64,000 nucleotides of DNA, from the NCBI GenBank assembly GCA_944320955.1, contig CALUJL010000030.1, positions 62,001 through 126,000 on the forward strand, written 5' to 3'. This document shows, one piece after another, positions 40,817 through 54,970 of the stretch (position 1 is its first letter; each line of letters opens with the position of its first letter). The notes below the pieces were generated by a model. It searched no databases, was not told the origin of the DNA, and saw only the letters and a list, made by a program, of their open reading frames with translations. This DNA comes from an uncultured Bacteroidaceae bacterium. GTDB lineage: Bacteria; Bacteroidota; Bacteroidia; Bacteroidales; Bacteroidaceae. The translations under genes were made by a program, and so were the position numbers.

Positions 40817-42001
40817 ATGGCTAAAGAGAAATTCGAGCGTTCTAAACCGCACGTAAACATTGGTACCATCGGCCACGTGGACCATGGTAAGACTACTTTG
40901 ACGGCTGCCATCACCACTGTTTTGGCAAAGAAAGGCCTGTCTGAGGTGAAGTCTTTTGACCAGATCGATAATGCTCCCGAAGAGAAGGAGCGTGGTATTA
41001 CCATCAATACTTCCCACGTGGAATATGAAACCGCAACCCGCCACTACGCACACGTGGACTGCCCGGGACACGCCGACTATGTGAAGAACATGGTAACGGG
41101 TGCTGCCCAGATGGACGGTGCTATCATCGTGGTTGCTGCTACCGACGGTCCTATGCCCCAGACCCGCGAGCACATCCTGCTTGCCCGTCAGGTAAACGTG
41201 CCTCGCTTGGTTGTTTTCTTGAACAAGTGCGACATGGTGGACGACGAGGAGATGCTGGAACTCGTAGAAATGGAGATGAAAGAGTTGCTGTCTGCTTATG
41301 ATTTCGATGGCGACAATACTCCTATCATCCGCGGTTCTGCCCTCGGTGCACTGAACGGTGTAGAAAAGTGGGAAGAGAAGGTTATGGAACTGATGGATGC
41401 AGTAGACACTTGGATTCCTCTCCCCCCGCGCGATGTAGATAAACCTTTCTTGATGCCTGTTGAGGACGTGTTCTCTATCACGGGCCGTGGCACGGTTGCA
41501 ACCGGCCGTATCGAGGCTGGCCGTGTGAAAGTCGGCGACGAAGTTGAGATCCTCGGTCTGGGTGAAGACAAGAAGTCTGTTGTTACCGGTGTGGAAATGT
41601 TCCGCAAGATCCTCGACGAGGGTGAAGCCGGTGATAACGTAGGTCTGCTCCTCCGCGGTATCGACAAGAACGAGATTAAGCGCGGTATGGTGCTCTGCCA
41701 TCCGGGCCAGATTAAGCCCCACTCCACTTTCAAGGCTTCCATCTATGTGCTGAAGAAAGAAGAAGGTGGCCGCCACACTCCGTTCCACAACAAGTATCGT
41801 CCCCAGTTCTATCTGCGTACCATGGACTGCACGGGTGAGATCACTCTTCCGGAAGGCACCGACATGGTAATGCCGGGCGACAACGTGGAAATCACCGTTA
41901 CGCTCATCTATCCGGTAGCCCTGAACGTAGGTCTTCGTTTCGCTATCCGCGAAGGTGGCCGCACGGTAGGTTCCGGTCAGATTACGGAAATCCTCGACTA
42001 A
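40817..42001 (+). CDS. tuf: Elongation factor Tu
   Basis: A 394-residue GTPase that delivers aminoacyl-tRNA to the ribosome. Motifs: G1 GHVDHGKT, G2 [15 protein letters not shown]3 [14 protein letters not shown]4 [10 protein letters not shown] and SAL. Domains II and III are complete, ending [10 protein letters not shown]. Codon use is strongly biased to the preferred set. It sits between a three-tRNA cluster and tRNA-Trp, an organisation widely conserved at the start of the secE-nusG-rpl-rpoBC block. Confidence 0.98.
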   Translation: MAKEKFERSKPHVNIGTIGHVDHGKTTLTAAITTVLAKKGLSEVKSFDQIDNAPEEKERGITINTSHVEYETATRHYAHVDCPGHADYVKNMVTGAAQMDGAIIVVAATDGPMPQTREHILLARQVNVPRLVVFLNKCDMVDDEEMLELVEMEMKELLSAYDFDGDNTPIIRGSALGALNGVEKWEEKVMELMDAVDTWIPLPPRDVDKPFLMPVEDVFSITGRGTVATGRIEAGRVKVGDEVEILGLGEDKKSVVTGVEMFRKILDEGEAGDNVGLLLRGIDKNEIKRGMVLCHPGQIKPHSTFKASIYVLKKEEGGRHTPFHNKYRPQFYLRTMDCTGEITLPEGTDMVMPGDNVEITVTLIYPVALNVGLRFAIREGGRTVGSGQITEILD

Positions 42002-42029
42002 TCCTCGTTAGTCGGACAAATAGAAAAAC

Positions 42030-42059
42030 AGTACCTCCTTGCAACTTGCAGGAGGTACT
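42030..42059 (+). other. Hairpin between tuf and tRNA-Trp
   Basis: AGTACCTCCT (42030-42039) pairs perfectly with AGGAGGTACT (42050-42059). No T-run follows. It probably protects the tuf 3' end or serves tRNA processing rather than terminating. Confidence 0.55.
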
Positions 42060-42063
42060 CCTT

Positions 42064-42136
42064 ACGGAAGTAACTCAGTTGGTAGAGTACCGGTCTCCAA
42101 AACCGGCTGTCGGGAGTTCGAGCCTCTCCTTCCGTG
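42064..42136 (+). tRNA. tRNA-Trp (CCA)
   Basis: Acceptor ACGGAAG/CTTCCGT, discriminator G, anticodon loop CTCCAAA, T-arm with GTTCGAGCC. It lies 15 nt before secE, so it must be cut from a common precursor. Confidence 0.95.
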
Positions 42137-42151
42137 CATACGCATAAAGTG

Positions 42152-42352
42152 ATGAAAAGTATTGTACATAGCTTTATAGAATATTGCAAAGAGTCGTACG
42201 ATGAACTCGTTCATAAAGTCGCATGGCCGTCGTATGCTAATCTTTCCAGCAGTGCGGTAGTCGTGTCGGTAGCTTCCATACTGATCGCTGCCGTGGTTTA
42301 TGCTATGGACTCCTTGTTCCAGTTCGTGATGATGGACGTCATCTATCCCTAA
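42152..42352 (+). CDS. secE: Preprotein translocase subunit SecE
   Basis: A 66-residue single-spanning component of the SecYEG channel: amphipathic helix ESYDELVHKVAWPSYANLSS, then one transmembrane helix (AVVVSVASILIAAVVYAM). Short single-helix form, normal outside gammaproteobacteria. The start at 42152 avoids overlap with tRNA-Trp. It lies next to nusG as in most bacteria. Confidence 0.95.
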   Translation: MKSIVHSFIEYCKESYDELVHKVAWPSYANLSSSAVVVSVASILIAAVVYAMDSLFQFVMMDVIYP

Positions 42353-42381
42353 TTTTTAATTTCTTTCTTACTGAAAACATC

Positions 42382-42921
42382 ATGTCTGAGGCAGATAAAA
42401 AGTGGTATGTCCTTCGCGCCATCAGCGGAAAAGAATCGAAAGTGAAAGAATATTTGGAGGCCGATATCAAGAATAGCGGCCTTTCCGATTATGTTTCCCA
42501 GGTTCTGATCCCGACGGAGAAGGTCTATCAGGTGCGTAATGGCAAGAAGATTCTCAAAGAAAGAAGTTATCTGCCGGGCTACGTGCTGATCGAAGCCCAT
42601 TTGGTGGGTGAGGTGATTCATCATTTGATCAACGTGCCGAACGTGATCAATTTCTTGGGTGGGTCGGAGAATCCGGTACCTTTGCGCCAATCTGAGGTGA
42701 ATCGTATCTTGGGTACTGTCGATGAAATCCAGGAGAGTGACGCTGAAATGGTTCCTTACGTAGTAGGGGAGACTGTCAAGGTGAATGACGGGCCGTTCAG
42801 CGGATTCAGCGGTACGGTTGAAGAAGTGAGCATGGAGAAAAAGAAGCTGAAAGTGATGGTCAAAATCTTTGGGCGCAAGTCGTCCTTGGAACTCGGCTTT
42901 ATGCAAGTAGAAAAGGAATAG
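42382..42921 (+). CDS. nusG: Transcription antitermination/termination factor NusG
   Basis: A 179-residue protein with an NGN domain (KWYVLRAISGKESKVKEYLE) that contacts RNA polymerase and a C-terminal KOW domain (VNDGPFSGFSGTVEEVSMEK) that contacts Rho or S10. Length and genomic place (secE-nusG-rplK) are canonical. Not an RfaH/UpxY-type paralogue, which would be found in a polysaccharide operon. Confidence 0.97.
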   Translation: MSEADKKWYVLRAISGKESKVKEYLEADIKNSGLSDYVSQVLIPTEKVYQVRNGKKILKERSYLPGYVLIEAHLVGEVIHHLINVPNVINFLGGSENPVPLRQSEVNRILGTVDEIQESDAEMVPYVVGETVKVNDGPFSGFSGTVEEVSMEKKKLKVMVKIFGRKSSLELGFMQVEKE

Positions 42922-42988
42922 GGGTAGTAGGTTACGCTATACACCTTTTCTTTTCGCATATAATATCTAATAAACAAAATCATTAGAA

Positions 42989-43432
42989 ATGGCTAAAGAA
43001 GTTGCAGGACTAATTAAACTACAGATTAAAGGAGGTGCTGCAAACCCCTCTCCTCCCGTAGGCCCCGCATTGGGTTCTAAGGGAATCAATATCATGGAGT
43101 TTTGCAAGCAATTCAATGCCAGGACCCAGGACAAGGCAGGTAAGGTATTACCCGTTGTTATTACGTATTATTCCGACAAGTCGTTTGATTTTGTGGTTAA
43201 GACTCCGCCCGTGGCTGTGCAGCTGATGGAAGCATGCAAGCTGAAGGGTGGTTCGGCTGCTCCTAACCGTAACAAGGTCGGGGAGCTGACATGGGACCAG
43301 ATCAAGGCGATTGCTACGGACAAGATGCCCGACTTGAACTGTTTTACCATCGAGAGCGCAATGCGTCTCGTGGCAGGTACAGCTCGCAGCATGGGCATCA
43401 CAGTAAAGGGTGAATTCCCCGGTAACAACTAA
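42989..43432 (+). CDS. rplK: 50S ribosomal protein L11
   Basis: A 147-residue protein of the GTPase-associated centre. N-terminal domain with [20 protein letters not shown] and C-terminal rRNA-binding domain ([20 protein letters not shown]). Co-transcribed with rplA 17 nt downstream. Confidence 0.98.
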   Translation: MAKEVAGLIKLQIKGGAANPSPPVGPALGSKGINIMEFCKQFNARTQDKAGKVLPVVITYYSDKSFDFVVKTPPVAVQLMEACKLKGGSAAPNRNKVGELTWDQIKAIATDKMPDLNCFTIESAMRLVAGTARSMGITVKGEFPGNN

Positions 43433-43449
43433 AAAACTTCAATTTTGTA

Positions 43450-44148
43450 ATGGGAAAACTGACAAAGAACCAAAAGTTGGCTGCCGGAAAGCTTGAAGCA
43501 GGAAAGACCTACACGCTGGCAGAAGCTGCGGCTTTGGTGAAGGAAATCACGTTCACCAAATTCGATGCTTCGGTAGATATCGATGTGCGCTTGGGTATTG
43601 ACCCCCGCAAGTCGAACCAGATGGTGCGTGGCGTGGTTTCTCTGCCTCACGGTACGGGCAAGGTGACTCGCGTACTCGCGTTGTGTACCCCGGACCAGGA
43701 AGCTGCTGCCAAGGAAGCCGGTGCTGACTATGTTGGATTAGACGAATATATTGAAAAGATCAAAGGCGGATGGACGGATATCGATGTGATTATCACGATG
43801 CCTTCCGTCATGGGCAAAATCGGTGCTCTGGGTCGTATCCTCGGACCTCGCGGTTTGATGCCGAACCCCAAGAGCGGTACGGTTACAATGGATATAGCCA
43901 AGGCTGTACGCGAAGTAAAGCAAGGTAAGATTGACTTCAAGGTGGACAAGACGGGTATCGTCCATGCTTCGATCGGCAAGGTTTCTTTCGATGCCGACAA
44001 GATCCGTGACAATGCCAAGGAGTTCATCTCTACAATCATCAAGCTGAAACCTGCTGCAGCCAAGGGTACTTACATCAAGAGCATTTATCTTTCCAGCACC
44101 ATGAGCAAGGGTATCAAGGTGGACCTGAAGTCTGTGGACGAAAACTAA
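43450..44148 (+). CDS. rplA: 50S ribosomal protein L1
   Basis: A 232-residue L1-stalk protein with [20 protein letters not shown] and the signature [20 protein letters not shown]. In other bacteria L1 represses the L11-L1 message; no obvious L1-mimic hairpin is resolved by eye upstream of rplK here. Confidence 0.98.
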   Translation: MGKLTKNQKLAAGKLEAGKTYTLAEAAALVKEITFTKFDASVDIDVRLGIDPRKSNQMVRGVVSLPHGTGKVTRVLALCTPDQEAAAKEAGADYVGLDEYIEKIKGGWTDIDVIITMPSVMGKIGALGRILGPRGLMPNPKSGTVTMDIAKAVREVKQGKIDFKVDKTGIVHASIGKVSFDADKIRDNAKEFISTIIKLKPAAAKGTYIKSIYLSSTMSKGIKVDLKSVDEN

Positions 44149-44163
44149 AATCCGAAACGTAAA

Positions 44164-44676
44164 ATGAGAAAGGAAGATAAAGTATTAGCTGTTGAGAGAA
44201 TCGTTTCTACTGCTCAGGAGTACGCTCACTTCTATTTGGTAAGCGTGGAAGCTATGGGCGCCGAAGCTACGAGCAAGCTCCGCCGTACGTGTTTCGCGAA
44301 AGGCATTAAGTTGCTTGTAGTGAAGAACACGTTGCTTCACAAGGCGCTTGAGTCGATGGAAGCGGATTATTCTCCGTTGTATGATAGCCTGAAAGGCTCC
44401 ACGGCCATCATGTTTTGCAATACAGGCAATGTACCTGCTAAACTGTTGAAGGACCTGGAGAAAGACGGCGTGCCCTCGCTGAAAGCCGCATACGTGGAAG
44501 AAGGTTTCTATGTAGGCGCAGACCAGTTGGATACCTTGTGTGCCATCAAGAGCAAGGACGAAGTTATTGCCGACATCGTGGCTCTGCTCCAGTCTCCGGC
44601 CAAGAACGTGGTATCCGCACTTCAATCCGGTGGAAACACCCTGCACGGAGTTCTTCAGACTCTGGCAGAACGATAA
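44164..44676 (+). CDS. rplJ: 50S ribosomal protein L10
   Basis: A 170-residue base of the L7/L12 stalk: MRKEDKVLAVERIVSTAQEY, VKNTLLHKALES, and the C-terminal helix (LLQSPAKNVVSALQSGGNTL) that binds L12 dimers. It starts 15 nt after rplA, with rplL following. Confidence 0.97.
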   Translation: MRKEDKVLAVERIVSTAQEYAHFYLVSVEAMGAEATSKLRRTCFAKGIKLLVVKNTLLHKALESMEADYSPLYDSLKGSTAIMFCNTGNVPAKLLKDLEKDGVPSLKAAYVEEGFYVGADQLDTLCAIKSKDEVIADIVALLQSPAKNVVSALQSGGNTLHGVLQTLAER

Positions 44677-44727
44677 AATTTTATCCCCCAAACATCTTAG
44701 TAACAAATAAATTAAATCGATACGAAA

Positions 44728-45102
44728 ATGGCAGATTTGAAAGCATTTGCAGAACAATTGGTTAACTTGACAGTTAAAGAGGTAAACGAACTGGCTACGA
44801 TCCTCAAGGAAGAGTATGGCATCGAACCCGCTGCTGCCGCTGTGGCTGTAGCTGCTGGTCCTGCTGCCGCTGCTGAAGCAGCTGCAGAGAAGGATTCTTT
44901 CGATGTAGTCCTGAAAGCTGCCGGCGCTAACAAGCTCCAGGTGGTAAAGGCTGTTAAGGAACAGTGCGGCCTGGGTCTGAAAGACGCTAAGGACCTCGTG
45001 GACGGTGCTCCCAGCACGCTGAAAGAAGGCCTTTCCAAGGCTGACGCTGAAGCCCTCAAGAAAGCTCTCGAAGAGGCTGGCGCTGAAGTAGAACTGAAGT
45101 AA
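44728..45102 (+). CDS. rplL: 50S ribosomal protein L7/L12
   Basis: A 124-residue stalk protein. N-terminal dimerisation domain ([20 protein letters not shown]), alanine-rich hinge (about 38-57) and C-terminal factor-binding domain ([34 protein letters not shown]). Followed by an attenuator-like hairpin before rpoB. Confidence 0.98.
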   Translation: MADLKAFAEQLVNLTVKEVNELATILKEEYGIEPAAAAVAVAAGPAAAAEAAAEKDSFDVVLKAAGANKLQVVKAVKEQCGLGLKDAKDLVDGAPSTLKEGLSKADAEALKKALEEAGAEVELK

Positions 45103-45128
45103 AAACTGCCTGCTTGTCAGGTATCCGG

Positions 45129-45165
45129 TTAAGAATTCCCTCTCAGAGGGATTCTTAACCTTTTT
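45129..45165 (+). terminator. rplL-rpoB attenuator
   Basis: TTAAGAA-T-TCCCTC pairs with GAGGGATTCTTAA (13 bp with one bulged T, 3-nt loop, 45129-45158) followed by CC and five T. It lies between highly expressed rplL and rpoB, where partial termination lowers rpoBC relative to ribosomal proteins in other bacteria. Confidence 0.8.
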
Positions 45166-45207
45166 GTGTCTATTCCAAAAAGTTCACCTAATTCACAAAA
45201 AAAACTG

Positions 45208-48200
45208 ATGTCTTCAACCACCCAGAACCAGAGAATCAATTTTGCCACTGCCAAGGCTCCGATGCAATATCCGGATTTCTTGGAAGTACAATTGAAGTCG
45301 TTTAAAGATTTTCTCCAGCTCGACACTCCTCCCGAACAGCGCAAAAAGGAGGGCTTGTATAAGGTCTTTGCCGAGAACTTCCCCATTGCGGACACGCGCA
45401 ATAATTTCGTGTTGGAATTCTTGGACTACTATATTGACCCGCCCCGCTATACGATTGAAGAATGCTTGGAGAAAGGGCTGACTTATAGTGTTCCTCTCAA
45501 AGCAAAGCTCAAGTTGTATTGTACCGATCCGGAGCATGAGGACTTCGATACCGTGATTCAGGATGTATTCCTCGGCCCGATTCCCTACATGACCGAAAAG
45601 GCTACGTTTGTCATCAATGGAGCAGAACGAGTGGTTGTCTCTCAGTTACATCGTTCTCCGGGTGTGTTCTTCGGGCAGAGCATTCACGCCAACGGTACAA
45701 AACTCTATTCGGCCCGCATCATTCCTTTCAAAGGTTCTTGGATTGAGTTCGCCACGGACATAAACAACGTGATGTATGCGTACATCGACCGTAAGAAGAA
45801 GTTGCCCGTGACGACACTTTTGCGTGCCATCGGCTTCGAAAACGATAAAGACATCCTTGAAATATTCAATTTGGCAGAGGAAATTAAGGTGAACAAAGCC
45901 AATTTGAAGAAAGTCATCGGTCGGAAGTTGGCTGCACGTGTGCTGAAAACCTGGGTTGAAGACTTCGTGGATGAAGATACCGGTGAGGTTGTTTCTATCG
46001 AGCGTAACGAGGTCATCATCGACCGTGAGACCGTTCTGGAAGAGTCCCATATCCAGGAAATACTCGACTCGGGCATTCAGAATATCCTCCTGCATCGCGA
46101 GAAACCCGGGCAGAGCGATTATTCCATTATCTATAATACGCTGCAAAAGGACCCGAGCAATTCGGAAAAAGAGGCAGTGCTTTACATCTATCGTCAGCTG
46201 CGAAACGCCGATCCCGCAGATGACGCCAGCGCCCGCGAGGTGATCAACAATCTTTTCTTCTCCGAAAAACGCTACGATCTGGGCGAAGTAGGCCGTTACC
46301 GCATCAACCGTAAACTCAATCTGAGTACGAGTATCGACGTTTCCGTCCTGACCAAAGAAGATATTATCGAGATTATCAAATATCTCATCGAGCTGATCAA
46401 CTCCAATGCCGTGGTAGACGATATCGACCACTTGAGCAACCGCCGTGTGCGTACCGTGGGTGAACAGCTCTCCAACCAGTTCGCCATCGGTCTGGCCCGC
46501 ATGTCGCGTACGATTCGTGAGCGCATGAACGTGCGGGACAATGAAGTCTTCACGCCGATCGACCTGATCAACGCAAAAACCATTTCCTCCGTCATCAATA
46601 CGTTCTTCGGCACCAATGCCCTTTCCCAGTTCATGGACCAGACGAATCCCCTGGCGGAGATTACGCATAAGCGCCGTATGTCGGCCCTCGGTCCTGGCGG
46701 TCTGAGCCGTGAGCGTGCCGGATTCGAAGTGCGCGACGTACACTATACCCACTACGGCCGTCTCTGCCCGATTGAAACGCCTGAAGGACCGAACATCGGC
46801 CTTATCTCTTCGCTCTGTATCTATGCGAAGATAAACGATCTGGGCTTCATCGAGACACCTTACCGCAAGGTAGAGGACGGTGTGGCCAACCTCGACCAGG
46901 ACAGCGTGGTATATCTGACGGCAGAAGAAGAAGAGGGTAAGATCATTGCCCAGGGAAATAGCGAGTTGAACGACAACGGCAAGTTCCTCCTGTCCCGCAT
47001 CAAGGCCCGTCAGGATGCAGACTTCCCCGTGGTAGACCCCAAGGAAGTGGAGCTCATGGACATCGCTCCCCAACAGATCGCTTCCATCGCTGCCGCACTC
47101 ATCCCCTTCTTGGAGCACGACGATGCCAACCGCGCTCTGATGGGCTCCAACATGATGCGCCAGGCCGTGCCCCTGCTTCGTACGGAAGCTCCTATTGTCG
47201 GCACCGGCATCGAGCGCCAGCTGGCCCGCGATTCCCGCACCCAGATTACGGCTGAAGGCTCCGGAGTGGTGGAATATGTGGATGCTACGACCATCCGCAT
47301 CAAATACGACCGTACGGAGGACGAGGATTACGTAAGTTTCGAAAGCGCAGTCAAGGAATACGCCATTCCCAAGTTCCGGCGTACGAACCAGAATATGACC
47401 ATCGACCTGCGTCCTATCTGCGAGGTTGGGCAGCGTGTCGAGGCCGGTGATATCCTGACCGAAGGATATTCTACCCAGGATGGCGAGTTGGCCTTGGGCA
47501 AGAACCTGCTTGTGGCCTATATGCCTTGGAAGGGATATAACTATGAGGATGCCATCGTGCTCAACGAGCGGGTAGTGCGCGAGGACTTGTTGACTTCTGT
47601 CCATGTGGAAGAGTTCTCCCTCGAGGTGCGCGAGACCAAGCGCGGTATGGAAGAGTTGACCAACGATATCCCCAATGTCAGCGAAGAAGCTACCAAAGAC
47701 TTGGATGAGAACGGTATTGTCCGCATCGGTGCCCGTATCGAGCCGGGTGACATCATGATCGGTAAGATTACGCCCAAGGGCGAATCCGATCCCTCTCCGG
47801 AAGAAAAACTCCTGCGTGCCATCTTCGGTGATAAGGCCGGAGACGTGAAAGACGCTTCGCTGAAGGCATCTCCCTCGCTCAAGGGTGTGGTTATCGACCG
47901 TAAGCTCTTCTCCCGTGTCATCAAGACCCGTAGCGAGAAGCAGGGCGACAAGGCACGCTTGGCCGCTCTGGACGAGAAATACGAGAACAAGGCCGAGGAA
48001 CTGAAGAAAATCATGCTGTCGAAGTTGCTGAAGATTACCGAAGGGCAGACTTCGCAGGGCGTGAAAGACTATATGGGCGTGGACGTCATTGCCAAAGGGG
48101 CTCCCTTTACGATGAAAGACCTTGCCCACGTGGACTTTACCTCCGTACAGGTCAGCAAGTGGACTGCCGACGACCATGTAAACGAGCTGGTCCACGCATT

Positions 48201-49020
48201 GATCGTCAACTATCTGAAGAAATACAAAGAGCTGGATGCTGCCCTCAAGCGCGAGAAGTTTGCCCTCACCATAGGCGACGAGCTGCCTTCCGGCATCATG
48301 CAGATGGCCAAGGTCTACATAGCCAAGAAACGCAAAATCGGCGTGGGCGACAAGATGGCCGGACGTCACGGAAACAAGGGTATCGTTTCGCGCATCGTGC
48401 GTCAGGAAGACATGCCTTTCCTTGCCGACGGTACTCCGGTGGACATCGTGCTCAACCCGTTGGGCGTGCCCTCGCGTATGAATCTGGGCCAGATTTTCGA
48501 AGCCGTCTTGGGTGCTGCCGGAAAGAAGCTCGGCGTGAAGTTTGCCACCCCCATCTTCGACGGTGCTACGCTTGAAGATATCTGCAAATGGACCGACAAG
48601 GCCGGACTCCCCCGCTACGGAAAGACCTATCTCTACGACGGCGGTACGGGCGAGCGCTTCGACCAGCCGGCTACAGTGGGCGTGACCTATATGCTGAAGC
48701 TGGGCCACATGGTAGAAGACAAGATGCACGCGCGTTCCATCGGCCCCTATTCGCTCATCACACAGCAGCCGCTCGGCGGTAAGGCGCAGTTCGGTGGCCA
48801 GCGATTCGGAGAGATGGAGGTCTGGGCTCTGGAGGCATTCGGCGCGGCCCATATCCTGCAGGAAATCCTGACCATCAAGTCCGACGATGTAGTAGGCCGT
48901 TCGAAAGCATACGAGGCCATCGTCAAAGGCGACCCCATGCCTACTCCCGGAATTCCCGAGTCTCTCAACGTGTTGCTCCACGAGTTGCGCGGCTTAGGCT
49001 TGAGCATCCATCTGGAATAA
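45208..49020 (+). CDS. rpoB: RNA polymerase subunit beta
   Basis: A 1270-residue catalytic beta subunit. Start at ATG 45208 ([20 protein letters not shown]), the conserved Bacteroidetes start; the frame reads 14 codons further up only through the attenuator region. The rifampicin region is wild-type-like ([40 protein letters not shown]). Other landmarks are [27 protein letters not shown] and the C-terminal [17 protein letters not shown] lineage-typical insertion around [14 protein letters not shown] is present. Confidence 0.98.
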   Translation: MSSTTQNQRINFATAKAPMQYPDFLEVQLKSFKDFLQLDTPPEQRKKEGLYKVFAENFPIADTRNNFVLEFLDYYIDPPRYTIEECLEKGLTYSVPLKAKLKLYCTDPEHEDFDTVIQDVFLGPIPYMTEKATFVINGAERVVVSQLHRSPGVFFGQSIHANGTKLYSARIIPFKGSWIEFATDINNVMYAYIDRKKKLPVTTLLRAIGFENDKDILEIFNLAEEIKVNKANLKKVIGRKLAARVLKTWVEDFVDEDTGEVVSIERNEVIIDRETVLEESHIQEILDSGIQNILLHREKPGQSDYSIIYNTLQKDPSNSEKEAVLYIYRQLRNADPADDASAREVINNLFFSEKRYDLGEVGRYRINRKLNLSTSIDVSVLTKEDIIEIIKYLIELINSNAVVDDIDHLSNRRVRTVGEQLSNQFAIGLARMSRTIRERMNVRDNEVFTPIDLINAKTISSVINTFFGTNALSQFMDQTNPLAEITHKRRMSALGPGGLSRERAGFEVRDVHYTHYGRLCPIETPEGPNIGLISSLCIYAKINDLGFIETPYRKVEDGVANLDQDSVVYLTAEEEEGKIIAQGNSELNDNGKFLLSRIKARQDADFPVVDPKEVELMDIAPQQIASIAAALIPFLEHDDANRALMGSNMMRQAVPLLRTEAPIVGTGIERQLARDSRTQITAEGSGVVEYVDATTIRIKYDRTEDEDYVSFESAVKEYAIPKFRRTNQNMTIDLRPICEVGQRVEAGDILTEGYSTQDGELALGKNLLVAYMPWKGYNYEDAIVLNERVVREDLLTSVHVEEFSLEVRETKRGMEELTNDIPNVSEEATKDLDENGIVRIGARIEPGDIMIGKITPKGESDPSPEEKLLRAIFGDKAGDVKDASLKASPSLKGVVIDRKLFSRVIKTRSEKQGDKARLAALDEKYENKAEELKKIMLSKLLKITEGQTSQGVKDYMGVDVIAKGAPFTMKDLAHVDFTSVQVSKWTADDHVNELVHALIVNYLKKYKELDAALKREKFALTIGDELPSGIMQMAKVYIAKKRKIGVGDKMAGRHGNKGIVSRIVRQEDMPFLADGTPVDIVLNPLGVPSRMNLGQIFEAVLGAAGKKLGVKFATPIFDGATLEDICKWTDKAGLPRYGKTYLYDGGTGERFDQPATVGVTYMLKLGHMVEDKMHARSIGPYSLITQQPLGGKAQFGGQRFGEMEVWALEAFGAAHILQEILTIKSDDVVGRSKAYEAIVKGDPMPTPGIPESLNVLLHELRGLGLSIHLE

Positions 49021-49105
49021 GTCCCTTCTGCGCCATCCAGGCGCAGAGCTTCTGATAGATTTATAAGCAAGAAAACAGTAACTCTTTTCAATCAAGATAT
49101 AAAAG

Positions 49106-53392
<4,287 letters not shown>

Positions 53393-53439
53393 ATTTCCCC
53401 CGTCCCCCTTGCGCCTCTGGCGCAAGATACATCCTCCCC

Positions 53440-53481
53440 CTCGGGGCAGGTTTCTCCGGAAGCCTGCCCCGAGTTTCTTTT
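53440..53481 (+). terminator. Intrinsic terminator after rpoC
   Basis: CTCGGGGCAGG (53440-53450) pairs with CCTGCCCCGAG (53463-53473), 11 bp, loop of 12 nt, then TTTCTTTTG. Confidence 0.85.
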
Positions 53482-53519
53482 GTGCCGCAGCCCGATACAG
53501 CCTGCAACGCTGTGTTGCA

Positions 53520-53592
53520 CTTCCCCTTGCGCTTTTTGCAAAAACCGCAGCCGCTTTTCGCCGAAACATGCAGGAGTTTTTTCCGTCAGGTG
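53520..53592. repeat. 22-bp repeat family, locus after rpoC
   Basis: Degenerate units CTTGCGCTTTTTGC, AAAACCGCAGCCGCTTTTCGCC and GAAACATGCAGGAGTTTTTTCC. The remaining sequence up to the promoter at 53785 is AT-rich with no gene I can support. Confidence 0.65.
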
Positions 53593-53784
53593 CTGGGGTT
53601 TCTGTTTTCTGCCGCGGTGAAGGGCAGAGCATTTGGCTTCCTAATCGAAAAAGGGGTAACAAATTTACAGAGTTCTTGATTAGGGTATGCGGGTGTGGGG
53701 AAAGGGTTTTGTAACAGAACGAAAGGGTATTCCGTAATTCCCTGCCCGATTTCTTAAAAAGAAAGCGCAAAAAGGCTGTATCGG

Positions 53785-53815
53785 TTTGCGAATTCTAAAA
53801 TAGTCCTTATCTTTG
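53785..53815 (+). promoter_or_regulatory. Promoter of the structured leader (TTTG-N19-TATCTTTG)
   Basis: -33 TTTG at 53785-53788 and -7 TATCTTTG at 53808-53815 with exact 19-nt spacing. Flanks (AAAATAGTCC, GCAGC) closely resemble the tRNA operon promoter at 40350-40380, indicating strong transcription. Confidence 0.8.
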
Positions 53816-53819
53816 CAGC

Positions 53820-54216
53820 GTTTCCTACGCCGAAAGCCTCCGCCGCCGGAGGCGGCAAGGGTGGGGAATGCACATTCACTGAAAGCGTTTACTTGGCGCT
53901 TTGATCTTGACGAATCGAAACTTCGCAACTTTCAGACCTTGTCAAAGACAAAGCAACAGTAGATGTTCATGGGTATGTTTTATAGCCATGTCCATATCCG
54001 CGCTTGCCAATTGCGCGGATATTTTTGGGCTTTTTATCATAAACATATCGGCGTGGGCTTCTGCGTTGCTCGTTTCGACAAGGTGGGCAATGCGAAGGCC
54101 TCGATTCGTGGGACGAGTAACAGGTACAGACTCCCGCGCTTTTTTGTTTATGTGCCTAAGCAAACAAAGCAAACCGGCCTTCCCGGGAGTCTGAAGGCGT
54201 ATCAGACTTTTTGTTA
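53820..54216 (+). ncRNA. Structured leader or small RNA with two terminator-like hairpins
   Basis: About 400 nt between a strong promoter and the first lipoprotein gene. Hairpins: GCCTCCG/CGGAGGC (53836-53853), AAAGCG/CGCTTT (53882-53902), CTTGTC/GACAA (53938-53951), and ATATCCGCGC/GCGCGGATAT (53994-54022) followed by TTTT, a terminator that would yield an RNA of about 205 nt. Downstream, CAGACTCCCG (54127-54136) can pair with CGGGAGTCTG (54184-54193), or AGTCTG (54188-54193) with CAGACT (54203-54208) followed by TTTTT. The two pairings exclude each other, as in an attenuator. The frame at 53963-54223 is open, but its peptide looks incidental. I believe closely similar sequence recurs in Bacteroides genomes; this is from memory and unverified. 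Confidence 0.6.
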
Positions 54217-54219
54217 TTT

Positions 54220-54969
54220 ATGAAAGATTCAGTGAAGCGGAGCCTTTGGCGTATAGGGCTTTTGTTGCCTATTTTGTTTGTGGGCCTTTTTTCTTCTTGC
54301 TCGGAGGATGATGACGAACCAAAAGGTGATGGTGTTTCCAACAGTCGGCTTGTTGGTACATGGATGACCAGCCCTGACAGTTGGGGAAATACTTGGGGAT
54401 ATACATTTTACGACGATGGGACGTGTGTTTGTTACGAATCCCGTTACTCTTATCCTGGCACTTATGAGGTGCATTCCGACCTTCTTCTTATCTATTGGGA
54501 AGGCGACGAAACCCCGGAGATATATACTAGTTTTTCAGTGAGCCGCAATTCGTTGTCGCTTACAGATGCGGATGGCGACACTTATACTCTCTACCGTCAG
54601 GGAACGGCAGGCGGAGACGATGAGGATGACGAGGACTATGGAAACAATGAGGGCAATGAGGACGAATATCCGTTTATCGGCACATGGATTGAAGATGCTG
54701 ATTTTGCAACTTCTGAGAATGTCCAGTTTGTCTTTGAGGCCAATGGTGCCTTTTCCTATACGTACTATGAGTATTCCCGCAAGGTTTACAGTGGAAACGG
54801 GGAATGGTGGGTAGAATACGATGAGTATAGTGGGGATTTGGAATTGCATGTCTTCGACGATACGTATGGAGATAGCTATTATTTCTCCATCAGAAATTCT
54901 TCCTCCTCTCGCTTAATCTTGCGTGAAGAGCATAGCGATGAAGTATTCTCTCTGACTCGTCGGTATTAA
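54220..54969 (+). CDS. Surface lipoprotein with two lipocalin-like (WT-motif) modules
   Basis: A 249-residue SPII lipoprotein: MKDSVKRSLWRIGLLLPILF, lipobox FSSC with Cys27, then an acidic SEDDDE stretch that may act as a surface-export signal. Two related modules each start with G-W (LVGTWMTSPDSWGNTWGYTF and PFIGTWIEDADFATSENVQF) and have the small beta-barrel look of lipocalin-like domains, joined by a very acidic linker (GGDDEDDEDYGNNEGNEDEY). ATG 54220 is used; a TTG three codons upstream falls in the terminator T-run. GC is well below the neighbouring genes. Function unknown. Confidence 0.8.
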   Translation: MKDSVKRSLWRIGLLLPILFVGLFSSCSEDDDEPKGDGVSNSRLVGTWMTSPDSWGNTWGYTFYDDGTCVCYESRYSYPGTYEVHSDLLLIYWEGDETPEIYTSFSVSRNSLSLTDADGDTYTLYRQGTAGGDDEDDEDYGNNEGNEDEYPFIGTWIEDADFATSENVQFVFEANGAFSYTYYEYSRKVYSGNGEWWVEYDEYSGDLELHVFDDTYGDSYYFSIRNSSSSRLILREEHSDEVFSLTRRY

Positions 54970-54970
54970 A

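Noticed and set aside
53820-54216. tmRNA, RNase P RNA or SRP RNA in the leader region
   Set aside because: None of their conserved cores (tmRNA acceptor and tag reading frame, RNase P P4 and J regions, SRP GNAR loop) is visible.
53963-54223. Small protein encoded in the structured leader (plus strand) or its antisense at 53942-54172
   Set aside because: Both frames coincide with strong hairpins and end at the terminator. Coding signal is weak, and RNA structure explains the sequence better.
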